Assembly (NCBI GenBank): GCA_003447515.1
Contig: DLZA01000145.1
Location: 1-36,925, forward strand
Reading direction: 5' to 3'
DNA: 36,925 bases
DNA from: Paracoccaceae bacterium
GTDB taxonomy: Bacteria; Pseudomonadota; Alphaproteobacteria; Rhodobacterales; Rhodobacteraceae
Every line of letters begins with the position of its first letter. Within the stretch, counting starts at the first letter, position 1. Of the stretch, positions 7,953 to 16,891 are shown in pieces. The notes beneath the pieces were generated by a model. It was not told the origin of the DNA. It made no database searches and was given only the letters and a program-made list of their open reading frames with translations. The position numbers and the translations under genes were made by a program.

Positions 7953-8798
7953 TTACAGGTCAGCCCACCAGGGCAGTTCAGCATACCAGTCCCACCAGCT
8001 TGACCAGGTGTCAAACCAAATGGTGCCTGAGATGACGATACAGATTGCGGACCAAACTACAGCGTTGAGCGCGAGGAACAAACCCAAGCGGTGGATGCCA
8101 AGTGGACCAATTGAATAGCCGATCAGATCTCGAAAATAAGTGTCTTCGTGATCTGGAGTAGCTATTTCTCGGTTGGATCCATCACGATTCTTACCAGTGT
8201 TTACAGCGGATAAAACCAGTGATCCATGCAATGCAAGTGCCAGACAAGTAGTAAAGAAGAACGTAATTGCTACCATGTGCGCTGGGTTGTAATGGAAGTT
8301 TCCATAGGCGTACCCCACGTTGTTTACCCAATCGAGATGGCTAAAAATCCCATAAGGAAAGCCGTGACCCCAAGCACCCAAAAGAACGGGACGGATAATC
8401 ACTAGAGTTACGTAAGCCAAGATCGCGATGCCAAAGGCGAAAGGCACGTGATAGCCCATGCCGAGTTTGCGGCAAATCTCCACTTCGCGCATCATCCAGC
8501 TGATAAAGGCCAACGTTGCACAGAGTGTAACGATCTGCCAGATGCCACCGTCTGCCAAAGGTGCGATGCCCAAACCAACTTCAAGTGCCGGTGGATTAAT
8601 TGAAATGAGCCACGGGTTCCAAGTGTTACCAAGTGCGGCACCGTAAAATATCATTATTGTACCAAGTGCGGCAAAAAAGAACGTGGTGACGCCGAAAAAG
8701 CCGACAAAGAAGGGACCGACCCAAAAATCGAATAGATCACCGCCAACCAAGGTTCCGCCGCGGACCCGGTATTTTCTCTCGAAGCTGAGCTGTGCCAT
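7953..8798 (-). CDS. pufL: Photosynthetic reaction centre L subunit
   Basis: A 281-residue reaction-centre core subunit with five membrane helices. The N-terminus [20 protein letters not shown] is typical. [24 protein letters not shown] holds the pigment-binding histidines, [10 protein letters not shown] and [15 protein letters not shown] the iron and quinone-site histidines, and the C-terminus reads [15 protein letters not shown]. All expected ligands appear present. A near-perfect AGGAGGA precedes the ATG by about 6 nt. Upstream lies the pufA-pufL spacer with two hairpins, the usual place where puf mRNA is processed so that LH1 messages outlast reaction-centre messages. Confidence 0.98.
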   Translation of the reverse strand: MAQLSFERKYRVRGGTLVGGDLFDFWVGPFFVGFFGVTTFFFAALGTIMIFYGAALGNTWNPWLISINPPALEVGLGIAPLADGGIWQIVTLCATLAFISWMMREVEICRKLGMGYHVPFAFGIAILAYVTLVIIRPVLLGAWGHGFPYGIFSHLDWVNNVGYAYGNFHYNPAHMVAITFFFTTCLALALHGSLVLSAVNTGKNRDGSNREIATPDHEDTYFRDLIGYSIGPLGIHRLGLFLALNAVVWSAICIVISGTIWFDTWSSWWDWYAELPWWADL

Positions 8799-8813
8799 CT
8801 TCTTCCTCCTATT

Positions 8814-8845
8814 GTGTGGCCCCTGCGGTCAGGACTACGCCACAC
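8814..8845 (-). other. Second hairpin in the pufA-pufL spacer
   Basis: GTGTGGC (8814-8820) pairs with GCCACAC (8839-8845) around an 18-nt loop, just upstream of the pufL ribosome binding site. It could act in mRNA processing or in translation of pufL. The seven-bp stem is visible; the role is inferred from the equivalent region in Rhodobacter. Confidence 0.45.
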
Positions 8846-8862
8846 GAATTTCTGTTAGGTTT

Positions 8863-8890
8863 GCTGCGGGCGGAGCAAGCCGCCCGCAGC
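8863..8890 (-). other. Strong pufA-pufL intercistronic hairpin
   Basis: GCTGCGGGCGG (8863-8873) and CCGCCCGCAGC (8880-8890) form a perfect 11-bp GC-rich stem with a 6-nt loop, 18 nt after the pufA stop. In Rhodobacter an equivalent hairpin blocks 3'-5' decay, stabilises the pufBA message and sets the LH1 to reaction centre ratio. No T-tract follows, so full termination is unlikely. Confidence 0.85.
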
Positions 8891-8908
8891 GTTGTTTTGA
8901 ATTTGAGC

Positions 8909-9076
8909 TTATTCGCTTGCTTCAGCCGCGCCGAAGGCACGGTCGAACCAATTGGTCTCTGGGTTGCTAAGCAATACGAGATGAATCATCGCAGCTAGCA
9001 AAAAGAGGAACACACCCTGTGCCACGAAAACGCGACGTGGGTCGAAGATAAGCCAGATCTTGTAGAACTGTGCCAT
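8909..9076 (-). CDS. pufA: Light-harvesting 1 alpha polypeptide
   Basis: A 55-residue single-pass antenna protein. It starts [20 protein letters not shown], the canonical LH1 alpha N-terminus, and continues with a helix at about residues 15-37. His32 in [10 protein letters not shown] is the bacteriochlorophyll ligand. The tail is polar ([14 protein letters not shown]). GGAAGGA precedes the ATG and only 17 nt separate it from pufB. Sixteen alpha-beta pairs or fewer form the ring around the reaction centre in PufX species. Confidence 0.97.
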   Translation of the reverse strand: MAQFYKIWLIFDPRRVFVAQGVFLFLLAAMIHLVLLSNPETNWFDRAFGAAEASE

Positions 9077-9093
9077 TTTCTAATTCCTTCCCG

Positions 9094-9249
9094 TTACCAA
9101 GCGAACCAAGGCAGTTTGATGTACGTCAGTACATGCGCCACAACTGCGATCGTAGTGAAGATCGCGAGTCCGCTCATGTAGACGGAATGCAATTCCTGCG
9201 CTTGCTCGTCTGTAAGACCTGTAAATGAAAGGTCGTTTTTATCAGCCAT
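9094..9249 (-). CDS. pufB: Light-harvesting 1 beta polypeptide
   Basis: A 51-residue single-pass antenna protein. [20 protein letters not shown] is the typical LH1 beta N-terminus with the conserved LT(D/E)EQAQE(L/I)H segment. His39 in [16 protein letters not shown] binds bacteriochlorophyll, and His21 is the second conserved histidine. AGGAG lies 8 nt before the start. It is preceded by a structured 157-nt leader after pufQ and pairs with the PufA product in the LH1 ring. Confidence 0.97.
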   Translation of the reverse strand: MADKNDLSFTGLTDEQAQELHSVYMSGLAIFTTIAVVAHVLTYIKLPWFAW

Positions 9250-9277
9250 GTTTTTTCTCCTGAAAAAAGTGTACTGA

Positions 9278-9355
9278 CGCCGCGCCCCCCGCGGCCGGGT
9301 TATGACAAGGGCTCATCCCTCGCCGTAATCCACCAATCCCGGGGGGGGAGTGGCG
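9278..9355 (-). other. Strong RNA structure in the pufQ-pufB spacer
   Basis: A run of eight G (9341-9348) and a run of six C (9285-9290) on the plus strand face each other about 50 nt apart. Flanking pairs extend the stem: CGCC (9278-9281) with GGCG (9352-9355), and CCGGG (9294-9298) with CCCGG (9338-9342). The minus-strand transcript could therefore fold into one long GC-rich hairpin before pufB. It probably separates pufQ from the abundant pufBA message. The whole 9250-9406 spacer holds no other gene. Confidence 0.6.
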
Positions 9356-9406
9356 AACCTCTTGTGATGCACAACCATTTGGGTGCACATCGAATTCTTA
9401 GACCGA

Positions 9407-9643
9407 TCAGAGCTTGAAAATCTGAGCGGCAACGGTACGCGCTTCACACCAAGTTGCTTTTAAAGGACCCTTGGACGGCAGCGCTTTACCGGTCAGAGCG
9501 GTCAACACGTAAGCAATGCTGTTCATAGGCAGCGCGAACAGAAAAATCAGTGCAAAATATGTGTAATATTCGCCGCGTCTTACTCCGACACCTGGTTTTG
9601 TACGTGGTTCCCGAATATCTCTGCTGTTTGACAGATCAGTCAT
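9407..9643 (-). CDS. pufQ: PufQ, bacteriochlorophyll synthesis and complex assembly factor
   Basis: A 78-residue protein with one membrane helix at about residues 26-52 ([22 protein letters not shown]), preceded by a basic segment ([12 protein letters not shown]). Sequence, size and position at the head of puf match PufQ of Rhodobacter. Family members are reported to affect bacteriochlorophyll level and to regulate its delivery; the exact mechanism is unsettled. The start overlaps the bchZ stop by 4 nt, so it is translated as part of the bchCXYZ-puf superoperon; a further promoter inside bchZ is possible but I cannot define it. Confidence 0.92.
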   Translation of the reverse strand: MTDLSNSRDIREPRTKPGVGVRRGEYYTYFALIFLFALPMNSIAYVLTALTGKALPSKGPLKATWCEARTVAAQIFKL

Positions 9644-11100
9644 TTCGTCTCTCCCTTCGATGGTTGCAGTTCTTCAACAGTTTCAAGAACGACGCGTTCA
9701 GACCCATTTTCGAGGGCGCGCTTTTCAGCGGCGTCGCGTAGGGTCTTGGCCGCGGAAATCCGTGTCAAAACTGGGTGGCTGGATACAATTTCATCCAGCT
9801 TGGCCTGTGCGTCTGCATCCCAAGGGAAATCGCGGCGCAAAGGTGTCGGTGTTGCAGATGTTGCATCCATTTCCGTGCCCAGCGGCAGGATATGGAACAG
9901 CGCATCGAAAAGTCCGTTACAGACTTCTTGCAAAAGATAAGTAGCACCGGCAAAGCCCATGAAGGGCGTGCCAGTAGCGCGGCGGATCGCAGCTCCCGGG
10001 AAGCTGGCTGGAATAAAGGCAGGTGCTGGACCAAAACCGCCCTTCATTTCCGCAAGGTACATTTTTTCGTTGATAGAGCCCAGCACGATGAGTGGTTTTT
10101 TTTCGTTCATCATGGCACGAACTTCATCATTATCTGTTTTTTTGCCACGTGTTCGAGCCACAGCAAAGGCGCAAGGCAAGCCAAGATCGTTTTCCAGAAA
10201 GTTACGAATACCGCGAGCGTATGTTTCATTTGCGACAATTGCAAAAGATGCGGTAGCAAAGAAATCTTGCGTAACAGAGCGCCAAAGATCCCAGACGGGT
10301 TTGATGGTACTGTGCTTCTCCTGCTCAATAAATGGCTCTGGATCTAGATTCAGCATTTCGCCCAGCATGCGTAAAAATTTTGTTGTACTATCGATGCCAA
10401 CAGGTGCTTGCAAGTATGGCTTGCCAAGGACTTCGCATAGGCCTCGGCCAAATTCTCGGTACATGCAGATGTTGGCATCGGCATTTACTAGATTGCGCAT
10501 TTCACCTACATGGGCGCCAAGTGGCATAACCATATTGATTTCAGCACCTATACCTTCGACAAGACGACGGATTTCGGCAAGATCGGATGGCATGTTGAAT
10601 GTGCCATACATTGGCCCAAGAATATTCACTCGTGGCGCATCGCCATCGGCTCGTTCCTTTTCACGCGGCATACGGCCCTTGGTCATCCCAAATTCCGTAA
10701 AGATCCACGTCATAGCGCGGTCTGCAGATTCCCACTGATCTTCGTCAATGGTGCGGGGCAGGAAACGTTGGATATTCGTACCTTGTGGTGTCACGCCGCC
10801 GCCGATCATTTCGGCAATGGAGCCCGTCACAACAACAGCTGGCAAGGCAGGATCAAGTGTGCCCCAAGCACGCTTCATCGCATCTTCGGTACCGGCGCCC
10901 ATTTCACCTTCACCCAAACCCGTTACAACGATTGGCAATTCATGCGGTGGCAGACCATCTGTGTAATGTAGTACGGATGTCACGGGTAAATTTTCGCATC
11001 CCACAGGTCCGTCGATCACACATTGTAGGCCTTTGACGGCGCAAAATGCGTAAACCGCGCCCCAATACCCTCCAGCTCTGTCGTGATCTTGCACTAACAT
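9640..11100 (-). CDS. bchZ: Chlorophyllide a reductase subunit Z
   Basis: A 486-residue nitrogenase-like subunit of chlorophyllide a oxidoreductase, which reduces ring B of the chlorin to give the bacteriochlorin. Cys20, Cys27 and Cys35 near the N-terminus ([19 protein letters not shown]) lie in the FeS-cluster region shared with BchB/NifK-type proteins. The [18 protein letters not shown] segment follows. The ATG directly abuts the bchY stop, and the stop overlaps pufQ. It acts with BchY and the BchX reductase as a heterotetramer in the cytoplasm. Confidence 0.97.
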   Translation of the reverse strand: MLVQDHDRAGGYWGAVYAFCAVKGLQCVIDGPVGCENLPVTSVLHYTDGLPPHELPIVVTGLGEGEMGAGTEDAMKRAWGTLDPALPAVVVTGSIAEMIGGGVTPQGTNIQRFLPRTIDEDQWESADRAMTWIFTEFGMTKGRMPREKERADGDAPRVNILGPMYGTFNMPSDLAEIRRLVEGIGAEINMVMPLGAHVGEMRNLVNADANICMYREFGRGLCEVLGKPYLQAPVGIDSTTKFLRMLGEMLNLDPEPFIEQEKHSTIKPVWDLWRSVTQDFFATASFAIVANETYARGIRNFLENDLGLPCAFAVARTRGKKTDNDEVRAMMNEKKPLIVLGSINEKMYLAEMKGGFGPAPAFIPASFPGAAIRRATGTPFMGFAGATYLLQEVCNGLFDALFHILPLGTEMDATSATPTPLRRDFPWDADAQAKLDEIVSSHPVLTRISAAKTLRDAAEKRALENGSERVVLETVEELQPSKGETK

Positions 11101-12663
11101 TTAAATCATCTGCGCCGCTTTCGCAGCCCTCGCTTGTTTTTCAAGTTTCTTTTTGTTCGCCGCACGGAAACCTGGTTGCAGGTTTGGAGATTTTTCCCAA
11201 ACGCCAGCGGTGTCGCCTGTGCCCACGCCTTCAAAAAATTCGCGCATGGTGTTCATGCGATCTTTATTGCCCATCGCGGCGTTAATAACTTCGGCAAGTG
11301 ACCCTGCACCTGCTGGACCCATTAAAGGTCGGGCAGAAATTAGGTTGGTGAAATACAAGGAAGGGATGCCCAATTCTTTGCCTTTTTGCACAACCGGTGT
11401 TGTTCCAATGGCAAGGTCAGGTTTGATTGCTTCCATTGCAGCGCAGTCATCTTCTAAAGACGCACGGTATTTAACTTTAACACCCTTGGCCTCGAGCCAA
11501 GCAGCGTCATCTATAGACCATGGTGTTTTAGGACAAGCAGTGCCAACATAAGGTACATCTGCACCACTTTCGATTAGTAGGCGTGCGACAAGGAGTTCGG
11601 ACCCCTCATAGCCAGATAGTGTAATGGTGCCGCTGATTGGCTTCGTTTTCAATGCGCTATCAATCGCTGGCAAGAAGGTGTTTTGTGCGGATGCGATTTG
11701 TCCTTTGTTGACGTTGAATGCATCACCAATATTGGCAAGCCATGACATTGTGCCATCGCGCCCAACTGGGGCAGAACCCACAATCGGGCGACCTGCTGCC
11801 TGGAATTCGCGTACGGATGCAGTGTAAAATGGGTGGATTGCAGCGGTGACACCGCAATCAAGAGCTGCGTACAACTCACGCCACTCACGGCAAGGAACTA
11901 CAGGACCAGCAGCGAGGCCCATTGGAGCCAACATTGCGCCAATCATAACAGGATCTGCAGGGAACATTTCACCAAGTAGGCTAACTGTTGGTCGGTCTGA
12001 TTTGCCACCTTCGGGCATTTGAACTGGCCCAGATAGCGCCTCTTCCCGCGCATATTTAAGCATTGCGCCTGCCAGTACGTCTTTTGCTTCTGCATGGGTT
12101 GGGATGCCAAAGCCTGGGACGTCGATGCCAATTACTCGTACACCATTAATTTGTTCTGGTAGTAAGCGCAGTGGCACACCTGATGCCGTCGGCACGCAGA
12201 GGTTTGTCACAACAATTGCATCTAGCTTTTCTGGATCAGCAGAGGCATGAACTGCATCGCGAATATCTTCGTAAAGTTTTCCTGTGACCAGAGATTCTGA
12301 ATTAAATGGAACGTAGCCCACAGAGCGACGAGCACCATAAAAATGGGACACAAAAGTCAGACCGTACACGCAACAAGCGGACCCTGACAGGATTGTGGCG
12401 GTGCGTTTCATGCGAAGACCTACGCGCAGGGATCCAAACGCAGGACACATGGATTGTGGCTGATCGTGTGGACCTTGCGGATAATCTTTGGCGTATTGAT
12501 CTAAGATTTCTGACTTGCCCGCGCTACGCGCAGCATTCGCCATGGTGGAGCCAGAATGGCAGCCCAAACCGTCCTGAGGCACAGGGTCGTCGCGGCCCTC
12601 TACTTCGGTTCCGGTTTGAACCTCTACCGCGGCGGCGGTGTCATATACGACTTCATCAGACAT
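11101..12663 (-). CDS. bchY: Chlorophyllide a reductase subunit Y
   Basis: A 520-residue nitrogenase-like subunit of chlorophyllide a oxidoreductase, partner of BchZ. Conserved cysteines are seen in QSMCPAFGSLRVGLRMKR, SGSACCVYGLTFVSHF and VTNLCVPTASG. The first 35 or so residues are acidic and low in conservation ([16 protein letters not shown]). The start overlaps the end of bchX by 8 nt. GGAGG lies 12 nt upstream of the ATG, so coupling to bchX translation is likely. Confidence 0.97.
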   Translation of the reverse strand: MSDEVVYDTAAAVEVQTGTEVEGRDDPVPQDGLGCHSGSTMANAARSAGKSEILDQYAKDYPQGPHDQPQSMCPAFGSLRVGLRMKRTATILSGSACCVYGLTFVSHFYGARRSVGYVPFNSESLVTGKLYEDIRDAVHASADPEKLDAIVVTNLCVPTASGVPLRLLPEQINGVRVIGIDVPGFGIPTHAEAKDVLAGAMLKYAREEALSGPVQMPEGGKSDRPTVSLLGEMFPADPVMIGAMLAPMGLAAGPVVPCREWRELYAALDCGVTAAIHPFYTASVREFQAAGRPIVGSAPVGRDGTMSWLANIGDAFNVNKGQIASAQNTFLPAIDSALKTKPISGTITLSGYEGSELLVARLLIESGADVPYVGTACPKTPWSIDDAAWLEAKGVKVKYRASLEDDCAAMEAIKPDLAIGTTPVVQKGKELGIPSLYFTNLISARPLMGPAGAGSLAEVINAAMGNKDRMNTMREFFEGVGTGDTAGVWEKSPNLQPGFRAANKKKLEKQARAAKAAQMI

Positions 12664-13675
12664 TGTCGTATACGACCTCCAGGCTCTCTTTTGGCTTTGA
12701 ATTTTTGCCGCGCATGTCTTGGTCAGTGGCAGGTTCCAGAACTACGTTTCCGCCGGTTTCGGATGCATCGAAAAGGTTCAACAATCCATCTTGGTCAAGT
12801 GGCGTCGGGCGTACCGGTGGCGCTTCCGCTACGTTAACACCAAGCTCTGCGAATAAGCCGCCCCAGGGGGAGGCGTCCGTGCCAACGATCTGATAATTTG
12901 CAGACTTCTTGCGCAAATCGTCGTCTTGTGGGATCGATGCAAGCACGGGAATGTCTACCGAATTAGCAAAGGCTTGTGCCTCACCTGATCCGTCATCTTT
13001 GTTGATTACAAGACCGGCCACACCGACATTCCCACCGAGCTTGCGGAAGTATTCAACTGCAGAGCAGACGTTATTTGCAACGTACAGGGATTGTAGGTCG
13101 TTGGATGCTACGAGGATAACTTTTTGCGCCATGTCACGGGCTATAGGAAGACCAAAGCCACCGCAAACCACATCACCAAGAAAATCTAGAAGAACGTAGT
13201 CGAAATCCCAGTCGTGAAAGCCGAGCTTTTCTAGAAGTTCAAACCCGTGGATAATACCACGCCCACCACAGCCACGCCCGACTTCTGGCCCACCCAGTTC
13301 CATCGCAAAAACACCGCCGCGCTTGAAACAAACATCACCGATGGCGACTTCTTCGCCAGCAAGTTTTTTGCGTGTGGACGTTTCTATAATAGTTGGGCAG
13401 GCTTTGCCGCCAAACAGTAACGACGTTGTGTCAGATTTGGGATCGCAGCCGATTAGGAGCACGCGCTTGCCCTGCTCTGCCATCATGTGGCTGAGGTTCG
13501 CAAGAGTGAAGGATTTCCCGATACCTCCCTTTCCATAGATCGCAATGATCTGGGTCTTGGATTTAGGCTCTTCGGCGATGATATCGGCCAGATCTTCGTG
13601 CGCTTCTTCCCGGAGGCGTTGGTCGAAATCGGTAATGCTGGCGTCACCATTAAGGTTTGGAACATCTAGTGTCAT
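12656..13675 (-). CDS. bchX: Chlorophyllide a reductase iron protein X
   Basis: A 339-residue NifH-like ATPase that passes electrons to BchYZ. The P-loop GKGGIGKS is at residues 48-55. The [4Fe-4S] ligands are Cys136 (GRGCGGRG) and Cys171 (GDVVCGGFG), and the switch region CDPKSDTT is at residues 77-84. Length, with a 40-residue N-terminal extension relative to NifH, is normal for BchX. The ATG overlaps the bchC stop (ATGA). Confidence 0.98.
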   Translation of the reverse strand: MTLDVPNLNGDASITDFDQRLREEAHEDLADIIAEEPKSKTQIIAIYGKGGIGKSFTLANLSHMMAEQGKRVLLIGCDPKSDTTSLLFGGKACPTIIETSTRKKLAGEEVAIGDVCFKRGGVFAMELGGPEVGRGCGGRGIIHGFELLEKLGFHDWDFDYVLLDFLGDVVCGGFGLPIARDMAQKVILVASNDLQSLYVANNVCSAVEYFRKLGGNVGVAGLVINKDDGSGEAQAFANSVDIPVLASIPQDDDLRKKSANYQIVGTDASPWGGLFAELGVNVAEAPPVRPTPLDQDGLLNLFDASETGGNVVLEPATDQDMRGKNSKPKESLEVVYDNV

Positions 13676-14613
13676 GCGTGACCTTTCCAGTCGAGAATCA
13701 TTTTTAAACAGTCTGAATCAGAGAAGGCTATCTTGTAGGCGTCACCGGCATCTACTGCGTTCAATGTGTGGGTAATAAGATTCCTAAGACTCAATGAGCC
13801 CGATTCAACGAGTGCGCGCGTGCACATGAGATCTTCTGACGTCCATTCTGCGGCAATGCGGAAGCGCGCCTCTTTCATAAAAGCGGGTGGGAAAGCAAAA
13901 CTGATTGGCTCTGAATAGAAGCCAGCTAGAACGATTTCGCCACCCTTAGCAATGCGGCTGATGAGCTCCGGTAAAACGGTAGTGTTGCCGGATGCATCAT
14001 AGACGGATGTATAATCCCGGCGCTTATCAGAGGCAGGGTCGATCACGTCATACCCTTCTGCGCCAGTGCGCCGTATTGGATTAGTTTCCCAAACAGTAGG
14101 GGTAGGTGCTCCAGCTGCCACAGTCAGGCGGGCTAACAAGCGGCCCAAGACGCCGTGACCAACAATTAGATCAGGAACAGATTTGTTTGGGCCAGCGATT
14201 GCATGACGGGCGGTTGCAGCCAAGGCAAGCAGCGCGCCTTCGGCCCCAAGTGACGAATCAATTCGGGTTAGACGGGAGGCATCAGAAACTAAAAGGCTTG
14301 ATGCAGCACCAAACAGACCGAATGCATCTTCATAGCAGTTTGCCCCCGGTACAAATACACGGTCGCCCACTTTAAATCCTGTGGATGGTGCCGCCTCGAC
14401 CACTTCGCCAGCAGCTTCATATCCTGGAACAAGCGGGTAGCCCATTCCTGGAAAAGGTGGCATTTCCCCAGTCCAGAAGAGTTTTTCTGTGCCTGTAGAG
14501 ATTCCAGAGTGCGTGACCGCCACAACAATATCGTTTGCACAGGGTGCCTTGACCTTTGCAGTTTCGAGCGCCAAATCTCTTGGCCCTTTTAATATCACGG
14601 CGCTTGCTTGCAA
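13672..14613 (-). CDS. bchC: 3-hydroxyethyl bacteriochlorophyllide a dehydrogenase
   Basis: A 313-residue member of the medium-chain alcohol dehydrogenase superfamily. It oxidises the C3 hydroxyethyl group to acetyl in bacteriochlorophyllide a synthesis. [34 protein letters not shown] is the N-terminal domain signature and [20 protein letters not shown] the nucleotide-binding fold. The start is a TTG at 14613: AGGGGA lies 5 nt upstream, an in-frame TGA closes the frame a few codons before, and MQASAVI aligns with the family start. It is the first gene after the triple PpsR-box promoter and opens the bchCXYZ-puf superoperon. Confidence 0.95.
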   Translation of the reverse strand: MQASAVILKGPRDLALETAKVKAPCANDIVVAVTHSGISTGTEKLFWTGEMPPFPGMGYPLVPGYEAAGEVVEAAPSTGFKVGDRVFVPGANCYEDAFGLFGAASSLLVSDASRLTRIDSSLGAEGALLALAATARHAIAGPNKSVPDLIVGHGVLGRLLARLTVAAGAPTPTVWETNPIRRTGAEGYDVIDPASDKRRDYTSVYDASGNTTVLPELISRIAKGGEIVLAGFYSEPISFAFPPAFMKEARFRIAAEWTSEDLMCTRALVESGSLSLRNLITHTLNAVDAGDAYKIAFSDSDCLKMILDWKGHA

Positions 14614-14681
14614 GTGTTTCCCCTGATGTATTCAGCTGCCTAAATTCCGACACGAGTCGGGGTGTGGCAGGTTGTCCTATC

Positions 14682-14749
14682 TGTAAGGTAAAACTGACAT
14701 AATAAAGTGTCAACTAAAATGGACAACTAAGAGTCAACTAAAATGGACA
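14682..14749 (-). promoter_or_regulatory. bchC promoter with three PpsR/CrtJ boxes in a row
   Basis: Two exact TGT-N12-ACA boxes lie at 14682-14699 (TGTAAGGTAAAACTGACA) and 14708-14725 (TGTCAACTAAAATGGACA). A third copy at 14732-14749 is the same sequence but begins AGT. Copies two and three are an 18-nt direct repeat, GTCAACTAAAATGGACAA, at 14709-14726 and 14733-14750. On the minus strand TTGACA (14713-14708) is a plausible -35, with TACCTT 17 nt on as a weak -10. The last copy ends 9 nt before the crtF stop and no terminator is seen, so crtEF transcripts probably read into bchC. Confidence 0.85.
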
Positions 14750-14758
14750 AATGTAGTT

Positions 14759-15892
14759 TTAGGAAACGCTTACATCCAAACATGTCGTCACAAAGGGACG
14801 CATTGGCTTGGGGAAGCGCACAGTTTTAAAGCCAGCTTCCTTACACATTCTTGCGATCTCTTGTGCGGATCGTGCTTTGCCAGTACGCATTGCGAGGGTA
14901 TAGAGTGCAAAATAAGCGTCGCCAGCACGTTCGGGTTGAACTCCGCCTGACATCGGCTCTGAAATGATTAAGCGGCCTGCTTTCGGTAGGGCGGCACGAC
15001 ATTTTTTCAGCAAGTTGCGGACTGAGGCATCGTCATGATCATAAAGTACACGAACCAGGCTTATAGCGTCGACGTTTTGGGGGAACGGATCGCTGCGAAA
15101 GGAACCAGCGCAGATAGTGGTACGCTTTGACAGGCCATGTTGCGCGAAACGATTCGCAGCGGAGGGAGCCACTTGGGGTAGATCAAAGAGCGTCAGGTGC
15201 GGGTGTTTTTCTGCTGCGGCGACCTCACAAAGAAATGCACCAGATCCACCACCCACGTCCATCAAGTTCTTCACGTTGGAAAAATTGATGGCGCGGAGGG
15301 TATCTTCAGCAACGAGAATTTGACTGTGGGCCATTAGTTCGGAATAGGTATCTGCAATGGCAGGGTCTACATCACTGCCGAAAACATAAGGCCAAAAATT
15401 TGCCAGTTCAGTGTCTACTTCGTCTTTAAAAAATGCAACTGGGTCAGCTAGATCGCGATAGAGAACGTCGTGGTGTTGGATCATTTGGGGCAAGCCTGGC
15501 ACACCGGCTAGGGCTGCACCTGTCCGTGTAAGTGCATATTTCTTACCATTTCTCGACTTCAACAGGCCAAGCGCCGTGCCTGCGCGCAATAATATCGCCA
15601 TGCGTTCGGGTGGAACATTGCTCTGCGCTGCTAGCAGATCGATTGTCCTAGGGCCAGACATTAGGATAGTGGGTATGTCGAACTTCACCAGTGCCATAAG
15701 GATTTGCGAATGGCAGAAGCCAGCGAGGAGATCAAACAGTGCTTCGCCTTCGCGACGTACAAGACGGCGTGTTATGGGGAACTGTGCCGCCCACTTCTGG
15801 AATTTTCGCGATGCGATTAACCGTGCTTGCCAGCCACGAAAAGAAAAACGTTTTTGGCCTTGCATAATTGGTTCTAACGGGACACCCGCCAT
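14759..15892 (-). CDS. crtF: Hydroxyneurosporene O-methyltransferase
   Basis: A 377-residue S-adenosylmethionine-dependent methyltransferase that methylates the C1 hydroxyl of carotenoid intermediates in the spheroidene pathway. The SAM motif LMDVGGGSGAFLCEVAA lies in the middle, followed by LTLFDLPQVAP and the C-terminal LIISEPMSGG. I start it at the ATG at 15892, which shares a base with the crtE stop (TAATG); a GTG 39 nt upstream would add 13 residues and overlap crtE. The chosen start gives an N-terminus like Rhodobacter CrtF (RGWQARLIASRKFQKWAAQFPITR). Confidence 0.95.
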   Translation of the reverse strand: MAGVPLEPIMQGQKRFSFRGWQARLIASRKFQKWAAQFPITRRLVRREGEALFDLLAGFCHSQILMALVKFDIPTILMSGPRTIDLLAAQSNVPPERMAILLRAGTALGLLKSRNGKKYALTRTGAALAGVPGLPQMIQHHDVLYRDLADPVAFFKDEVDTELANFWPYVFGSDVDPAIADTYSELMAHSQILVAEDTLRAINFSNVKNLMDVGGGSGAFLCEVAAAEKHPHLTLFDLPQVAPSAANRFAQHGLSKRTTICAGSFRSDPFPQNVDAISLVRVLYDHDDASVRNLLKKCRAALPKAGRLIISEPMSGGVQPERAGDAYFALYTLAMRTGKARSAQEIARMCKEAGFKTVRFPKPMRPFVTTCLDVSVS

Positions 15893-16779
15893 TACCCGCC
15901 CGGTGTTATCGATGGCTGTCTTGTGCGCCACTTCATGGGGGTCAATGCTTCAGATTGAGCGTTAACCATCTGGGCGAGCATCGCTTCGCCAGGACATTTT
16001 GGGATGGAAGCGATGGCTCCACTAAGAATGTCTTTCATATGGATAATTGCACCTTCAACGCCGAGTTTGGCAACTGCGTTGGGGCGGCCATGCAAGTCAT
16101 CTTGACCAACAGGTTTACCAAGTGTTTCTTCGTCATAAAGCGCATCGCGCAGATCATCGGCTACTTGGAAGGCTTCGCCAATGCGTGCGCCGAGTTCTTC
16201 CCAAGGCTCTGCGTCTTGTCCAGCGGCGATAGCGCCCATTTGTGTGGCGGCAATGAATAGAGCTCCGGTTTTGGCACGATGGTAAGCGCGCAAATCAATT
16301 TTATCTTCGCTTTCCCAGCCTTGACCGGCACAAATGCCATTAGGCATTCCAGTCCGGTTGGCAAGCACGAGCATCAGTTTGGCGGTACGATCTGCGTTGA
16401 TGGATGCGGCGCGAGCGAGGACCTGAAACGCCATCACGATTAGGCTATCACCTGTGAGGATGGCTAGTGGTTCGCTAAATGCTTTGTGCACAGTAGGTTT
16501 TCCACGTCGTGTATCCGCATTGTCAAAGCAGGGTAGATCGTCATGCACCAGTGATGCGCAGTGGATCAGTTCGAGCGCAGCAGCGGCGGCATTGGCCAGT
16601 TCAGGTTTGTCGTCGCCGCACGCTTTGGCAACGCTCAGTAAGATCGTTGGGCGAATCCGTGCACCCCCTGGGGTAACCGTATAATGTAATGCTGAGGCCA
16701 GTTTAGCAGGGGACGGTTGCGCCTGACCCAAACGAATCGCTTGGTGAATGGCGGTGTCTATGCGTGTTGCAAAACCCAT
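15892..16779 (-). CDS. crtE: Geranylgeranyl diphosphate synthase
   Basis: A 295-residue trans-isoprenyl diphosphate synthase that makes C20 precursor for carotenoids and the bacteriochlorophyll tail. The first aspartate-rich motif is in LVHDDLPCFDNADTRRGKP and the second is QVADDLRDA. The KTGALFIAA block is also intact. I use the ATG at 16779, with GGAGG 8 nt upstream, rather than an in-frame TTG five codons earlier that overlaps that ribosome binding site. It diverges from crtD across a two-box PpsR region. Confidence 0.96.
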   Translation of the reverse strand: MGFATRIDTAIHQAIRLGQAQPSPAKLASALHYTVTPGGARIRPTILLSVAKACGDDKPELANAAAAALELIHCASLVHDDLPCFDNADTRRGKPTVHKAFSEPLAILTGDSLIVMAFQVLARAASINADRTAKLMLVLANRTGMPNGICAGQGWESEDKIDLRAYHRAKTGALFIAATQMGAIAAGQDAEPWEELGARIGEAFQVADDLRDALYDEETLGKPVGQDDLHGRPNAVAKLGVEGAIIHMKDILSGAIASIPKCPGEAMLAQMVNAQSEALTPMKWRTRQPSITPGG

Positions 16780-16801
16780 GAGGGAAGCCTCCAACGTGAT
16801 C

Positions 16802-16843
16802 TGTAAGCTAAAACTTACACATTAATGTAAACTAGACTGGACA
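16802..16843. promoter_or_regulatory. crtE/crtD divergent promoter with two PpsR/CrtJ boxes
   Basis: Exact TGT-N12-ACA boxes lie at 16802-16819 (TGTAAGCTAAAACTTACA) and 16826-16843 (TGTAAACTAGACTGGACA), separated by 6 nt. The centre-to-centre spacing is 24 bp. The pair sits between the two divergent start codons, so one bound repressor array can control both crtEF-bchC and crtDC. Confidence 0.87.
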
Positions 16844-16891
16844 CTTTGCATTGTAATGTCAACAATACTGGTTGAAAGGGTTCTGCTGCAA

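Noticed and set aside
9775..10738. Antisense open frames of 190 and 259 residues over bchZ
   Set aside because: They mirror bchZ codons, show no recognisable domain and lack ribosome sites.
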